Below, one piece after another: positions 8,217-16,869 of a DNA stretch of 64,000 nt. Position 1 is the stretch's first letter. Every line of letters begins with the position of its first letter. The stretch comes from Galbitalea soli (lineage in GTDB: Bacteria; Actinomycetota; Actinomycetes; Actinomycetales; Microbacteriaceae): positions 186,001-250,000 of the forward strand of contig NZ_JAAGWZ010000004.1 in the NCBI RefSeq assembly GCF_010686725.1, written 5' to 3'. The notes beneath the pieces were generated by a model. That model had not been told where the DNA came from. It saw nothing but the letters and a program-made list of their open reading frames with translations, and did not search any database. The position numbers and the translations under genes are program-made.

Positions 8217-9728
8217 TCAGTAGCCCGAGAAGTAGTCCGTCCTCACACGGCGCACACCGGCGCGACGAAGCGCCGGCCGCAACGCGTGCACGAGCGCGGG
8301 CGGTCCGGAGAGGAACGCGTGCCGCGATGCGGCGTCGGGCACCGCGCGGGTCAGGAGCTCCGCGGTGAGCCCGCCGCGTCCGAGGTACTCCCAGTGGGCG
8401 GGAAGCACGGCGGGCGGATGGGGCGCGACGAGCAGCACGCGGTGCCCGGCGGCGGCCAGCGCGTCACCGTAGGGAAGGTCATCCGCCGAGCTGTTGGCCC
8501 AGACGAGGACGAGGTCGCGCTTCTCACCGGTCGCGGCGAGCTCCCGGAGTTGACTCACGTAGGGGGTGATTCCGATGCCGGAGGCGACGAAGAGCAGCGG
8601 AGCGGCGGGGTCTGCGGGTAGAACGAAGTCCCCGCCCACCGAGGTCGCCGAGATCGTCGCGCCCGGCTCGAGCTGCATCAGAGCGCGTTTGAAACTGCTC
8701 GTGCGCTCGTAGACGCGCAGGCCGATGCTCACGATTCCCGTGTCGGTCGGTGCTGACGCGATGCTGAAGGTGCGGCGCACGCCGCGCACGTCGGCGCCGC
8801 GATGGGGGAGATTGAGCTCCAGATACTGGCCGGCCTCGAATCGCAGCGGGCGGATCGGCCGGAACGAGAACTCCCAGGCCTCGCCGCCCAGCGGTTTGCG
8901 GCCGAGAAGCACGAGGCGGATTCCGCGGCGCTGACCCACCGCGAAGGAGAGGGCGTTGCCCACGAGGAGCGCGAGCGCGTAGCTCCACACGAACACCCCC
9001 ACGTGGAACTGCGCCGCGAACAGCACGCCCACGACCGCCGCGACCGCGAGCTGCTGCCAGCGCTTCGGCGGCAAGGTGAGGGGTTCGCTCAGCATGAAGC
9101 CCGCGAAGAAGACGATGGGGAAGGAGCCGAGCGCCGTCGTGAGTGCGGGGAGGGCGGTCATCCCGGTCTGCACCAGGATCACGACGGTGCCCACGGTGGC
9201 GACCAGGACGAACACGCCGCCGAGGGCGAGGTGCCGGGTGCGGTGCAGGATGACCAGCCCACCGATCACCACGAGCGGCAGCAGCCACGGCGTCGCCACC
9301 CACCACGTGGGCGTCGCGCTGGGCAGAACGAGCGCCACGACCGCGGCGCCGGTCGCGGCGGGATTGAAGACGTGCCGGCCGCGCACGGCCAGCAGGTACT
9401 TGCTGGCGCTCGCGACGATGGAGGCCAGCGCGACTCCGCCCAGCGTGACCGGGTCGAGAGCCGGGTAGAAGAGCAGGGCGAGGATCAGCGCGGTGATGAG
9501 CGACGACTCGGAGTGCGGGCGCACGCGCACGATGGCCGCGAACAGCCGGTTGCTCAGGTAGGTCACGACGAGCGCCGTCGCGGTCACGGCGAGGATCGCG
9601 AGCGGCGGCACCGCGATCTGCCCGGTGAGGGCGACGAGCACCGCCTCGATGAGGATGCCGGCGAGGCACAGCAGGATGAGCCGGTACATGGTGACCCGGC
9701 CGGTGAGCTCGTCCAGCCAGCGCGTCAT
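8217..9728 (-). CDS. RnfD/NqrB-like membrane protein fused to ferredoxin-NADP reductase domain
   Basis: The 503 residues combine two modules. Residues 1-275 are hydrophobic, with about nine membrane helices resembling the RnfD/NqrB subunit, including RGRHVFNPAATGA and FAGFMLSEPLTLPP. Residues 276-503 are a flavodoxin-reductase module: FEAGQYLELNLPH and RRTFSIASAP bind FAD, and FVASGIGITPYVSQLRE binds NAD(P). The protein should take electrons from cytoplasmic NAD(P)H and pass them into or across the membrane. It overlaps apbE by four bases (ATGA), and the FMN-binding lipoprotein lies first in the operon, so the likely acceptor is flavin attached outside the membrane. The classic covalent-FMN motif is not clear in the membrane half. 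Confidence 0.88.
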   Translation of the reverse strand: MTRWLDELTGRVTMYRLILLCLAGILIEAVLVALTGQIAVPPLAILAVTATALVVTYLSNRLFAAIVRVRPHSESSLITALILALLFYPALDPVTLGGVALASIVASASKYLLAVRGRHVFNPAATGAAVVALVLPSATPTWWVATPWLLPLVVIGGLVILHRTRHLALGGVFVLVATVGTVVILVQTGMTALPALTTALGSFPIVFFAGFMLSEPLTLPPKRWQQLAVAAVVGVLFAAQFHVGVFVWSYALALLVGNALSFAVGQRRGIRLVLLGRKPLGGEAWEFSFRPIRPLRFEAGQYLELNLPHRGADVRGVRRTFSIASAPTDTGIVSIGLRVYERTSSFKRALMQLEPGATISATSVGGDFVLPADPAAPLLFVASGIGITPYVSQLRELAATGEKRDLVLVWANSSADDLPYGDALAAAGHRVLLVAPHPPAVLPAHWEYLGRGGLTAELLTRAVPDAASRHAFLSGPPALVHALRPALRRAGVRRVRTDYFSGY

Positions 9729-10594
9729 AGGAACAGCTCCCCGTTGAATCGTTCGGATCGGCCGACACGGCCGTCGGGCATCATTCTCGCGTACTCGAAC
9801 TCGGGCACCACCTCCGAGAGGCGGGCCTCGCTCGCGAAGAACAGTGCTGTGGCGAGGGCGTCGGCCTCCAGTGCGCTGTCGGCCCGAACCCAGGTCGCGG
9901 CGACGGTGCGCGTGGGCTCACCGGAGGTGGCATCGAGGATGTGGTGCAGCCCGTCGCTCCACGCGCGTCGGCCGGGTGCCGAGGCGCACAGGGCCCCGTT
10001 CGACAGTTCGTAGACGCCGATCGCCATGGTCGGGTCCCAGGGATGCTCGAGCCCCACCCGCACCGTGTCGGGGCCGCGATGCAGCAGGTCGCCACTCGCG
10101 TCGATGAGGTAGTCGTCGACGCCGCACTCGCGCAGGAGATCCGCCACCAGATCGATCAGGTACCCCTTGCCCGCGGCGCCGATGTCGAGCACGACCGGCG
10201 TGAGGGTGGTGAGGTGGCTGCCATCCCAGGAGATCGCCTCCTCCCAGCTGGGGATGCGCGTTGCCGCCCCCGCGCGGGCCCGCAGCGTGTAGTCGCGGTC
10301 GTAGCCGAGCTCTTCGAGGCGCTGCCCGACGAGCGGGTTCATCGCGCCGTCGGTCGCGTCGTAGAGCAGCCGGTAGAGGTCGAGGAGGGGTCCGGCGTCA
10401 TCCGGCAGCCGCCAGCGGCCGGGTTCGCGGGTGATGCGGCTGACGAGCGAGTCGGCGCGGAACCGCGAGTAGTCGCGATCAAAACGCGCGATGCGCTCGT
10501 GGATGGCGGCGACCGTGGTCGCCGGCAGGGGTTCCGCGGTCTCGATCGCCCACGGGACCCCGATCGCCTCGAAGCGCAGCTCAGGCCTTGGCAT
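9725..10594 (-). CDS. apbE: FAD:protein FMN transferase (ApbE family)
   Basis: The 289-residue protein has ApbE landmarks: FDRDYSRFRADSLVSRI near residue 35, LDIGAAGKGYLIDLVADLL (about 136-154), DYLIDASGDLLHRG, and HHILDATSGEPT near 230, which contributes Mg2+ and flavin contacts. ApbE splits FAD and attaches FMN through a phosphoester to Ser or Thr of partner proteins, usually outside the membrane. No signal peptide is apparent on this one. The gene starts 14 bases inside the end of the FMN-binding lipoprotein gene and ends overlapping the RnfD-like gene, so enzyme and substrates are made together. Confidence 0.93.
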   Translation of the reverse strand: MPRPELRFEAIGVPWAIETAEPLPATTVAAIHERIARFDRDYSRFRADSLVSRITREPGRWRLPDDAGPLLDLYRLLYDATDGAMNPLVGQRLEELGYDRDYTLRARAGAATRIPSWEEAISWDGSHLTTLTPVVLDIGAAGKGYLIDLVADLLRECGVDDYLIDASGDLLHRGPDTVRVGLEHPWDPTMAIGVYELSNGALCASAPGRRAWSDGLHHILDATSGEPTRTVAATWVRADSALEADALATALFFASEARLSEVVPEFEYARMMPDGRVGRSERFNGELFL

Positions 10595-11033
10595 CGGCCT
10601 TGATGGCCTCCACCGCCGCGTTGAAGCCCTGGCTGGTGAGGGAGGAGCCCGCGACGCGCGAGACGTTCAGAGCGTCGAGCTTCTTGCCCACGACGACGCC
10701 CTGGATTCCGCTGATGAAGCGCGCCTCGTAGGCGGTCGCGGTGGGGTCGGCGGTGACGGTCTTCACGGTGACCGCCGTCACGACGTTGCTCTTCAGCGTG
10801 AGCTGCACGCTGATCGTCTCCTGGCCGCCCGGAGAGGCGTAGCTGCCGTTCTTCGTGTACGTGCCGTCTTTGTAGCTGCCGCCCGAACTCGTGGTGCCGC
10901 CCGTGGACTGGTCGGCCTGGGCGCTCGACGCGCAGCCCGCGAGCGAGCCGAGAAGCGTGGCGCCGGCCAGTACGGCGAACGCGGGGCGGAGGGCGGCGGT
11001 GCGGGCGGCGGAGCTGCGGGCGGTGGGGGTCAT
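10581..11033 (-). CDS. FMN-binding-domain lipoprotein
   Basis: A lipoprotein signal with the lipobox LAGC at Cys34 is followed by a Ser/Gly-rich linker and an FMN-binding domain (about residues 60-150) ending AGSSLTSQGFNAAVEAI. In related domains the corresponding block reads SGATYTS and its Thr carries FMN; here Ser takes that place, which ApbE enzymes can also use. It is therefore a probable covalent flavoprotein on the outer face of the membrane and the partner of the two downstream genes. I chose the ATG at 11033 because GAGGA lies seven bases upstream and the signal peptide is then complete; the frame is open for 22 more codons. Confidence 0.88.
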   Translation of the reverse strand: MTPTARSSAARTAALRPAFAVLAGATLLGSLAGCASSAQADQSTGGTTSSGGSYKDGTYTKNGSYASPGGQETISVQLTLKSNVVTAVTVKTVTADPTATAYEARFISGIQGVVVGKKLDALNVSRVAGSSLTSQGFNAAVEAIKADAKA

Positions 11034-11097
11034 GGGTGTCCTCAGGGTCGTCGTGCCGTGTGCGTGTCTGGGTCGTGTGGTGCCTGTGACCCTGTTC

Positions 11098-11123
11098 AAC
11101 GGGGCCCCGACCAGTCTGGTTCA
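11098..11123 (-). promoter_or_regulatory. possible ECF-sigma promoter of the flavin module
   Basis: On the minus strand TGAACC (11123-11118) and CGTT (11101-11098) are 16 bases apart, the pattern of envelope-stress ECF sigma promoters (GGAAC-N16-CGTT). No sigma-A type -35/-10 pair is obvious in this intergenic region. Based on pattern only. Confidence 0.35.
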
Positions 11124-11140
11124 GATTTCTTGGAATCGGC

Positions 11141-12298
11141 TCACGTCGCCGCGCGCGGGATGGGGCGGCCGTCGGCCCAGACCGCCTGCACCGTGAGGGC
11201 GTGGTCGAGGATGACCGCGTCGGCCGCGAAGCCCGCGGCGAGCATCCCGTAGCGGTGCTCGAGCCCGAGTACCCCCGCCGGCACGGTGGTGAGCGCCGCG
11301 ATCGCGTCTGCGGGCGAGACGCCGGCCTCGCGGATGGCGACCCGCAGCGCGGCGTCCTGGGTGAGCGTCGACCCGGCGAGCGTGGTGGTGCCGCGCAGCA
11401 TCGCGACCCCATCGCGCACCGCGACGGTCACGCTGCCGAGGGAGTAGTCGCCGTCGACGGAGCCGGCGGCCGCCGTCGCGTCGGTGACGAGCGCGATGCG
11501 TCCGGGCGCGGAGTCGAAGGCGAGCGCGGCGACCGAGGGATGCACGTGCCGACCGTCGAGGATCAGCTCGAGCACGACGCGCGGGTCGTCGAACGCGGCG
11601 ACCACCGGCCCCGGTGCACGGTGGTGGATGCCCGGCATCGCGTTGAACGCGTGCGTCAGCAGTCGCGCGCCCTCGTCGAACGCTGCCTGCGCCTGCTCCA
11701 GGGTGGCCTCGGTGTGCCCGACGGCGACCGTGACGCCGTTCTCGACGAGGATCCGCGTCGCCTCCAGCGCGTTCGGCAACTCGGGCGCGAGCGTCAGCTG
11801 GCGGAGCGTGCCGCGGGCGGCGTCGAGCAGGCGGTCGATCTCGGCGGGCTGCGGCTCGCGCAGGAACTCCGCGTTGTGGGCGCCGCGACGCTCCCGCGCC
11901 AGGTACGGCCCCTCCAGGTGCGAGCCGAGGATCAGCGGGTCGGCACCCGCCAGAGTGGCGACCACCGCGAGCTGCGCCTCGAGCTCGGCCAGCGGATTCG
12001 CCACGAAACTGATGAGCGATCGGGTCGTGCCGTGCCGCCGGTGCGCGGCGGTCGCGGCGAGGATCTCCTCGGCGCCGTCCTCGTAGGAGTGGCCACCACC
12101 GCCGTGGCCGTGCAGGTCGATGAAGCCGGGCGTGAGCCAGCGGCCGCCTACGTCGATGGCGAGCTCTGCCGCCCCGGGGGCGAGGGGCGGGCGGCCGTGA
12201 CCGGTGGCCAGGATCGTGCCGCCGTCGACGGTCATCCAGAAGTCGTCGACCTGACCGGCCGCGTCGAGCTTCTGCGCTCCGTGAAAGAGGATCGTCAC
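11141..12298 (-). CDS. nagA: N-acetylglucosamine-6-phosphate deacetylase
   Basis: A 385-residue amidohydrolase that removes acetate from GlcNAc-6-phosphate during amino-sugar use and cell-wall recycling. The metal site is visible as GFIDLHGHGGGG (about residues 57-68), SHLEGPYLARERRGAHN (about 127-143) and VAVGHTEATLEQA with the later HAFNAMPGIHHR. The catalytic aspartate lies in LVTDATAAAG near 280. Length fits the family. No nagB or PTS gene is nearby, so it is probably a stand-alone unit. Its GTG start is six bases after TAGGCT. Confidence 0.94.
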   Translation of the reverse strand: MTILFHGAQKLDAAGQVDDFWMTVDGGTILATGHGRPPLAPGAAELAIDVGGRWLTPGFIDLHGHGGGGHSYEDGAEEILAATAAHRRHGTTRSLISFVANPLAELEAQLAVVATLAGADPLILGSHLEGPYLARERRGAHNAEFLREPQPAEIDRLLDAARGTLRQLTLAPELPNALEATRILVENGVTVAVGHTEATLEQAQAAFDEGARLLTHAFNAMPGIHHRAPGPVVAAFDDPRVVLELILDGRHVHPSVAALAFDSAPGRIALVTDATAAAGSVDGDYSLGSVTVAVRDGVAMLRGTTTLAGSTLTQDAALRVAIREAGVSPADAIAALTTVPAGVLGLEHRYGMLAAGFAADAVILDHALTVQAVWADGRPIPRAAT

Positions 12299-12310
12299 GC
12301 CGCCAGCCTA
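12299..12310 (-). promoter_or_regulatory. leaderless promoter of nagA
   Basis: TAGGCT at 12310-12305 on the minus strand, six bases, then the GTG start at 12298; no ribosome-binding site. Confidence 0.6.
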
Positions 12311-12346
12311 ATCACGCCGCCGTCGCGGGGCGGATGATCGGCTCGG

Positions 12347-13204
12347 CTATTTGAAGATGATGGTTCGCGCGCTGTCGAGCAGCACGCGGTGCTCGGCGAA
12401 CCACTTGACCGCCTGGGTGAGGGTGCGGGATTCCTCGTCCTGCCCGATCGCCACGAGCTCGCCGGGGGAGCGCGAGTGGTCGACCCGCACGACGTTCTGC
12501 TCGATGATGGGGCCCTCGTCGAGGTCGCTCGTCACGAAGTGCGCGGTCGCGCCGATGAGCTTCACCCCGCGGGCGTGCGCCTGCTTGTAGGGGTTCGCAC
12601 CCTTGAAGCCGGGCAGGAAGGAGTGGTGGATGTTGATGACCCGGCCGCTCAGCGCCTCGCACAGCTCCGGCGAGAGGATCTGCATGTAGCGCGCGAGCAC
12701 GACCAGCTCGATGTCGTGCTGCTCGACCACCTCGAGTACCCGGTCTTCGAAGGCGAGCTTCTGCCCGGGGGTCGTGACCGCGTGCTGTTCGAAGGGCACA
12801 CCGTAGAACTCCGCGAGGCCGCGCAGCTCGGGGTGGTTGCTCATCACGAGGGGCAGGTCCACGCTGAGCTGCCCGGCGCGCTGGCGGTAGAGGAGGTCGT
12901 TGAGGCAGTGCCCCGCCTTGGAGACCAGCACGAGGGTGCGCAGGGGGCGGCCGACGACGTCGAGTTCCCAGGTCATCCCGTAACGGTCCGTGACCGGAGC
13001 GAGGGCCGCTTCGAAGCCCGCGCGGTCGATCCCCGACTCCACCTGAAGCCGCATGAAGAAGGTGCCCGTGTCGTTGCTCGAGAACTGCTGCGACTCGGTG
13101 ATGTTGCCCGCGGCCTCGACGACGGCGCCGCTGATCGCGTGCACGATGCCGGGCTGGTCGCGGCACACGAGGGTGAGGATCCAGTGGGTGGTGGCGGCGT
13201 TCAC
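12347..13204 (-). CDS. purU: formyltetrahydrofolate deformylase
   Basis: The 285-residue protein hydrolyses 10-formyl-THF to THF and formate, balancing one-carbon pools. An ACT domain (about residues 1-85, WILTLVCRDQPGIVHAISGAVV) is followed by the formyl-hydrolase domain with NIHHSFLPGFKGANPYKQAHARGVKLIGATAHFV (about 190-225) and DEGPIIEQ. The Asn-His-Asp catalytic set of the family is intact. It lies about 1.5 kb from the ZTP-riboswitch-controlled glyA-folD genes, a sensible neighbourhood for a folate enzyme. The GTG start is preceded by TACGCT and six bases. Confidence 0.95.
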   Translation of the reverse strand: MNAATTHWILTLVCRDQPGIVHAISGAVVEAAGNITESQQFSSNDTGTFFMRLQVESGIDRAGFEAALAPVTDRYGMTWELDVVGRPLRTLVLVSKAGHCLNDLLYRQRAGQLSVDLPLVMSNHPELRGLAEFYGVPFEQHAVTTPGQKLAFEDRVLEVVEQHDIELVVLARYMQILSPELCEALSGRVINIHHSFLPGFKGANPYKQAHARGVKLIGATAHFVTSDLDEGPIIEQNVVRVDHSRSPGELVAIGQDEESRTLTQAVKWFAEHRVLLDSARTIIFK

Positions 13205-13216
13205 TCGACCAGCGTA
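13205..13216 (-). promoter_or_regulatory. leaderless promoter of purU
   Basis: TACGCT at 13216-13211 on the minus strand, six bases, then the GTG at 13204; no ribosome-binding site. Confidence 0.6.
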
Positions 13217-13244
13217 CCGGCGCGGGGATTGGGGGCGGTGCGGT

Positions 13245-13264
13245 TAGAATCGAATCGGTTCGAT
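13245..13264 (+). promoter_or_regulatory. MFS gene -10 element and overlapping inverted repeat
   Basis: TAGAAT (13245-13250) is a good -10 element. ATCGAA-TCGG-TTCGAT (13249-13264) is an inverted repeat covering the likely transcription start, suggesting control by a local repressor. Confidence 0.45.
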
Positions 13265-13320
13265 AATCATCGGACCCCGCGGGCAGCGCCACGCCCACAC
13301 TCGTTCCGAAATCCCCTCGC

Positions 13321-14529
13321 ATGACCGCTGCCGCCGGCGCAAAGCCGTTCCCGTGGGTGGGCCTTCTCGCCCTCACCTTCGCCATCTTCGTCTCCGTGAC
13401 CACGGAGTTCCTGCCGACCGGACTGCTGCCCGACATGGCGCGCGACTTCCATGTGTCCATCTCGCAGGTGGGCCTGCTCGTCACCATCTTCGCGCTCACC
13501 GTCGTGGTCGCGACGACCCCGCTCGCGATCCTCACCCGCAACTACTCGCGCAAATTGCTCGTCATCGTGGTGCTGCTCGTGATCGCGTTCGGCGCCGTCC
13601 TCGCAGCGATCGCGCCCACCTACGAGATCCTCGTCGGTGCCCGCATCATCGGCGGTCTGGCACACGGGCTGTTCTGGGCCGTCGTCGGCGCCTACTCCGG
13701 CCACCTCGTGCCGAAGCACCAGCTGGGCAAGGCGGTCGCGATCACCGCGGGCGGCGGCACCGCGGCCTTCGTGCTCGGCGTGCCGCTGGGCACCGCCGTC
13801 GGGCATGCCTTCGGCTGGCGGGTCGCCTTCGTCATCATGGCGGGGCTCATCCTCGTGCTCTGCCTCTTCGTGGTGAAGTACCTGCCGGCGGTCAACCACC
13901 GCGTGCCGCTCGCGACGGGGGAGATCCCGCTCCCCCTGCGCAAGGACCGGAGCGTCACCCCGGTCGTGCTGTTCTGCGTCGCGATCGTGGTGCTGATCAT
14001 CGCCCAGAACATCTTCTACACCTATATCGCCCCGTACCTCATCGACGTCGCCCACTTCGACGCCAACTCCGTCCCGGCGATGCTGCTCATCTTCGGCGGC
14101 GCGGGTGCCGTCGGCCTCGTGCTCGCGGGCTTCGTCGCCGACCGCTACCCGCGGGCCGGCATCGTCGTCTCCTTCGCGATCGTCGCTCTCGCGGTGGCCG
14201 CGCTCGCCTTTCTGCACACCTCCGCGATCGCGGTCGTCGTCGCCTCGATCGTCTGGGGCATCGCCTTCGGGGGCGGCCCGGCCATGTTCCAGACGCGCAT
14301 CCTCCACGCGGCGTCGCCCCGGTTCCGCGACACCGCCGTCGCGCTTCAGACGACGGCGTTCAACATCGCGATCGGCGGGGGAGCCCTCATCGGCGGCACC
14401 CTCATCGACCACGTCGGCATCGAGGTGCTGCCATGGGTGGAGGTCGCGGTGGTGATCGTGGGCGTGCTGTACATCATCGTGAGCGACGGCGCGTTGCGGC
14501 GGCGGGCGACCCGGATGCGGCTCGCCTGA
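13321..14529 (+). CDS. MFS transporter, DHA1-type exporter
   Basis: A 402-residue protein with twelve predicted membrane helices. The N-terminus TFAIFVSVTTEFLPTGLLPDMARDFHVS and the helix-4/5 region AGGGTAAFVLGVPLGTAVG (antiporter motif C style) are typical of 12-TM drug/proton antiporters of the chloramphenicol/sugar efflux group (Cmx, AraJ-like). The substrate is not known. The first helix begins at about residue 12, so the ATG at 13321 is reasonable even though no strong Shine-Dalgarno sequence precedes it. A putative repressor site overlaps its promoter, typical of inducible exporters. It is divergent from purU and stands upstream of the ZTP riboswitch. Confidence 0.9.
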   Translation: MTAAAGAKPFPWVGLLALTFAIFVSVTTEFLPTGLLPDMARDFHVSISQVGLLVTIFALTVVVATTPLAILTRNYSRKLLVIVVLLVIAFGAVLAAIAPTYEILVGARIIGGLAHGLFWAVVGAYSGHLVPKHQLGKAVAITAGGGTAAFVLGVPLGTAVGHAFGWRVAFVIMAGLILVLCLFVVKYLPAVNHRVPLATGEIPLPLRKDRSVTPVVLFCVAIVVLIIAQNIFYTYIAPYLIDVAHFDANSVPAMLLIFGGAGAVGLVLAGFVADRYPRAGIVVSFAIVALAVAALAFLHTSAIAVVVASIVWGIAFGGGPAMFQTRILHAASPRFRDTAVALQTTAFNIAIGGGALIGGTLIDHVGIEVLPWVEVAVVIVGVLYIIVSDGALRRRATRMRLA

Positions 14530-14565
14530 CCCGGAGCGCCGGTCATCCAACGCTGATATGCTGAG

Positions 14566-14640
14566 GCGTCGCAACTGGCGTTGAGATGGGCAACCATCGG
14601 GGAGCGACTGACACGGTTGGTGGCCGTACGCCTGGGCCAC
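14566..14640 (+). ncRNA. ZTP (pfl motif) riboswitch upstream of glyA
   Basis: The conserved pfl features are all visible. GUCGC (14568-14572) pairs with GCGAC (14604-14608). Within this stem lie the CUGGCG stretch, a small hairpin AUGG-GCAA-CCAU and the ACCAUCGGGGAGCG block. A variable linker leads to the second subdomain, whose hairpin carries GGCCGUACGCCUGGGCC (14622-14638). ZTP/ZMP riboswitches sense the purine intermediate AICAR (as mono- or triphosphate), which accumulates when 10-formyl-THF runs short, and they switch on folate and purine genes; glyA and folD are classic targets. No clear terminator follows, so control may act on access to the ribosome site at 14670-14675. Confidence 0.93.
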
Positions 14641-14681
14641 GACGAACCCTCGATTCGGCCATGTCTAAAAGGAGCACGCCA

Positions 14682-15968
14682 GTGTCTGATTCCTTCAACT
14701 CCCCACTCTCCGAGGTCGACCCGGAGATCGCGGCGGTCCTCGCCGATGAGCTGGGTCGCCAGCGCCACACGCTCGAGATGATCGCGAGCGAGAACTTCGT
14801 GCCGCGTGCGGTGCTCGAGGCGCAGGGTTCCGTGCTCACCAACAAGTACGCCGAGGGCTACCCGGGGCGCCGCTACTACGGCGGCTGCGAATTCGTCGAC
14901 GTGGCGGAGAGCCTCGCGATCGCCCGCGCGAAGAGCCTCTTCGGGGCGGCCTACGCGAACGTGCAGCCGCACTCCGGTGCCTCGGCCAACGCCGCCGTGC
15001 TGTCGGCGATCGCGACACCCGGCGACCGCATCCTCGGCCTCGAGCTGGCCCATGGCGGACACCTCACGCACGGCATGCGCCTCAACTTCTCGGGCAAGCT
15101 CTACGAGGCCCACGCCTACGGCGTCGACCCCGACACGATGCTGGTCGACATGGACGTCGTGCGCCAGAAGGCGCTCGAGGTGCGGCCGCAGGTGCTCATC
15201 GCGGGCTGGTCGGCCTACCCGCGTCAGCTCGACTTCGCGGCGTTCCGCTCCATCGCCGACGAGGTCGGCGCCACGCTCTGGGTCGACATGGCCCACTTCG
15301 CCGGACTCGTCGCGGCGGGCCTGCACCCCTCGCCCGTGCCGCACGCGCACGTCACCTCGTCGACCGTGCACAAGACCATCGGCGGTCCGCGCTCGGGCTT
15401 CATCCTCACCAACGACCTCGAGCTCCAGAAGAAGCTCAACTCCAACGTGTTCCCCGGTCAGCAGGGTGGGCCGCTCATGCACGTCATCGCGGCGAAGGCC
15501 ACCGCGTTCAAGCTCGCCGCCGAGCCCGAGTTCAAGGACCGCCAGGAGCGCACCATCCGTGGGGCACGCATCCTCGCCGAGAGACTGACCGCGCCCGACG
15601 CGAAGGCCGCGGGAATCGACGTGCTCACCGGCGGCACCGATGTGCACCTCGTGCTCGTCGATCTGCGCACCGCCGCGATCCACGGCCAGGAGGCGGAGGA
15701 CATCCTGCACTCGGTCGGCATCACGGTGAACCGCAACGCCGTGCCGTTCGACACCCGCCCGCCGATGACGCCCTCCGGTGTGCGGATCGGCACCCCGGCG
15801 CTCGCGACCCGCGGCTTCGGCGACGAGGAGTTCACCGAGGTGGCCGACATCATCGCCACCGCCCTGAAGCCGACCCCCGATGTGGATGCCCTGCGCGCCC
15901 GTGTCGTGAAGCTCACCGACGGTTACCCGCTCTACCCGGGCCTCGTCTCGCCCGGCACCTGGAGCTAG
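14682..15968 (+). CDS. glyA: serine hydroxymethyltransferase
   Basis: The 428-residue PLP enzyme converts serine and THF to glycine and methylene-THF, the main entry of one-carbon units. Landmarks are IASENFVP near residue 30, the [18 protein letters not shown] tetramer/PLP block (about 52-69), HGGHLTHG and the PLP lysine in [15 protein letters not shown] near residue 230. The GTG at 14682 has AAGGAG eight bases upstream and gives the usual length. In-frame starts further upstream fall inside the ZTP riboswitch and are not used. folD follows after three bases, so one riboswitch controls both genes. Confidence 0.97.
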   Translation: MSDSFNSPLSEVDPEIAAVLADELGRQRHTLEMIASENFVPRAVLEAQGSVLTNKYAEGYPGRRYYGGCEFVDVAESLAIARAKSLFGAAYANVQPHSGASANAAVLSAIATPGDRILGLELAHGGHLTHGMRLNFSGKLYEAHAYGVDPDTMLVDMDVVRQKALEVRPQVLIAGWSAYPRQLDFAAFRSIADEVGATLWVDMAHFAGLVAAGLHPSPVPHAHVTSSTVHKTIGGPRSGFILTNDLELQKKLNSNVFPGQQGGPLMHVIAAKATAFKLAAEPEFKDRQERTIRGARILAERLTAPDAKAAGIDVLTGGTDVHLVLVDLRTAAIHGQEAEDILHSVGITVNRNAVPFDTRPPMTPSGVRIGTPALATRGFGDEEFTEVADIIATALKPTPDVDALRARVVKLTDGYPLYPGLVSPGTWS

Positions 15969-15971
15969 CCC

Positions 15972-16847
15972 GTGACCGCCGTTCGCCTGGACGGGGTGGC
16001 CACGGCCACCGCCATCAAGAACGAATTGACGGAGCGGATCGCGGCGCTGAAGTCCCGCGGGATCACGCCCGGACTCGGAACCCTCCTGGTCGGCGATGAT
16101 CCCGGTTCGCTCTCCTACGTCGCGGGCAAGCATCGCGACTGCGCGGAGGTGGGCATCGAGTCGATCCGCGTCGACCTGCCCGCCACCGCATCCGAGCAGG
16201 ACGTGCGGGACGCGATCGCCGCGCTCAACGCCGACCCGCGCGTCACCGGCTACATCGTGCAACTGCCGTTGCCTGCGGGCATCGACGAGAACGCGATGCT
16301 CGAGCTGATCGACCCGGCGAAGGACGCCGACGGCCTCCACCCGACCAACCTCGGGCGCCTCGTGCTCGGCGTCGAGGGGGAGCTCTCCTCGCCGCTGCCG
16401 TGCACCCCGGCCGGCATCGTCGAGCTGCTTCGCCGGTACGACGTGCCGACGAGCGGAAAGCACGTCACCGTCATCGGTCGCGGGCTCACCGTCGGCCGCC
16501 CGCTCGGCCTCCTCCTCACCCGCAAGGGCATCGACGCCACCGTCACCCTCACCCACTCCCGCACGGTCGACCTGGCCGCCGAGGTGCGCCGTGCCGACAT
16601 CGTCGTGGCCGCCGTCGGCGTGCCGCACCTCGTCAAGGCCGACTGGCTGAAGCCAGGCGCGGCGGTTCTCGACGTGGGTGTCACCCGCGTCGGGATGACC
16701 GAGAGCGGCAAGGCGAAGCTGGCCGGCGACGTCGACCCGGCGGTCGCCGAGGTCGCGGGTCACCTCTCGCCCAACCCCGGTGGCGTCGGCCCCATGACCC
16801 GTGCGCTCTTGCTCAAGAACGTGGTTGATGCGGCCGAGCGGTTGTGA
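15972..16847 (+). CDS. folD: bifunctional methylene-THF dehydrogenase/cyclohydrolase
   Basis: The 291-residue FolD oxidises methylene-THF with NADP+ and hydrolyses methenyl-THF to 10-formyl-THF, supplying purine synthesis. Visible are [26 protein letters not shown] (about residues 37-62) with the catalytic lysine in the YVAGKH motif, [20 protein letters not shown], the NADP site [14 protein letters not shown] (about 172-185) and [15 protein letters not shown] at the C-terminus. The GTG start lies three bases after the glyA stop, so they are translated from one message. Confidence 0.97.
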   Translation: MTAVRLDGVATATAIKNELTERIAALKSRGITPGLGTLLVGDDPGSLSYVAGKHRDCAEVGIESIRVDLPATASEQDVRDAIAALNADPRVTGYIVQLPLPAGIDENAMLELIDPAKDADGLHPTNLGRLVLGVEGELSSPLPCTPAGIVELLRRYDVPTSGKHVTVIGRGLTVGRPLGLLLTRKGIDATVTLTHSRTVDLAAEVRRADIVVAAVGVPHLVKADWLKPGAAVLDVGVTRVGMTESGKAKLAGDVDPAVAEVAGHLSPNPGGVGPMTRALLLKNVVDAAERL

Positions 16848-16857
16848 GGCCGCGCGG

Positions 16858-16869
16858 TAGCGTTCTTGC
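16858..16869 (+). promoter_or_regulatory. leaderless promoter of the PPOX-family gene
   Basis: TAGCGT at 16858-16863, six bases, then the ATG at 16870; no ribosome-binding site. Confidence 0.6.

Noticed and set aside
13267-14640. 457-codon frame antisense to the MFS gene
   Set aside because: Asp/Glu/Arg/His-rich shadow with no protein features.
14586-14681. In-frame upstream starts for glyA
   Set aside because: They lie inside the ZTP riboswitch; the GTG at 14682 has the ribosome site and gives normal length.
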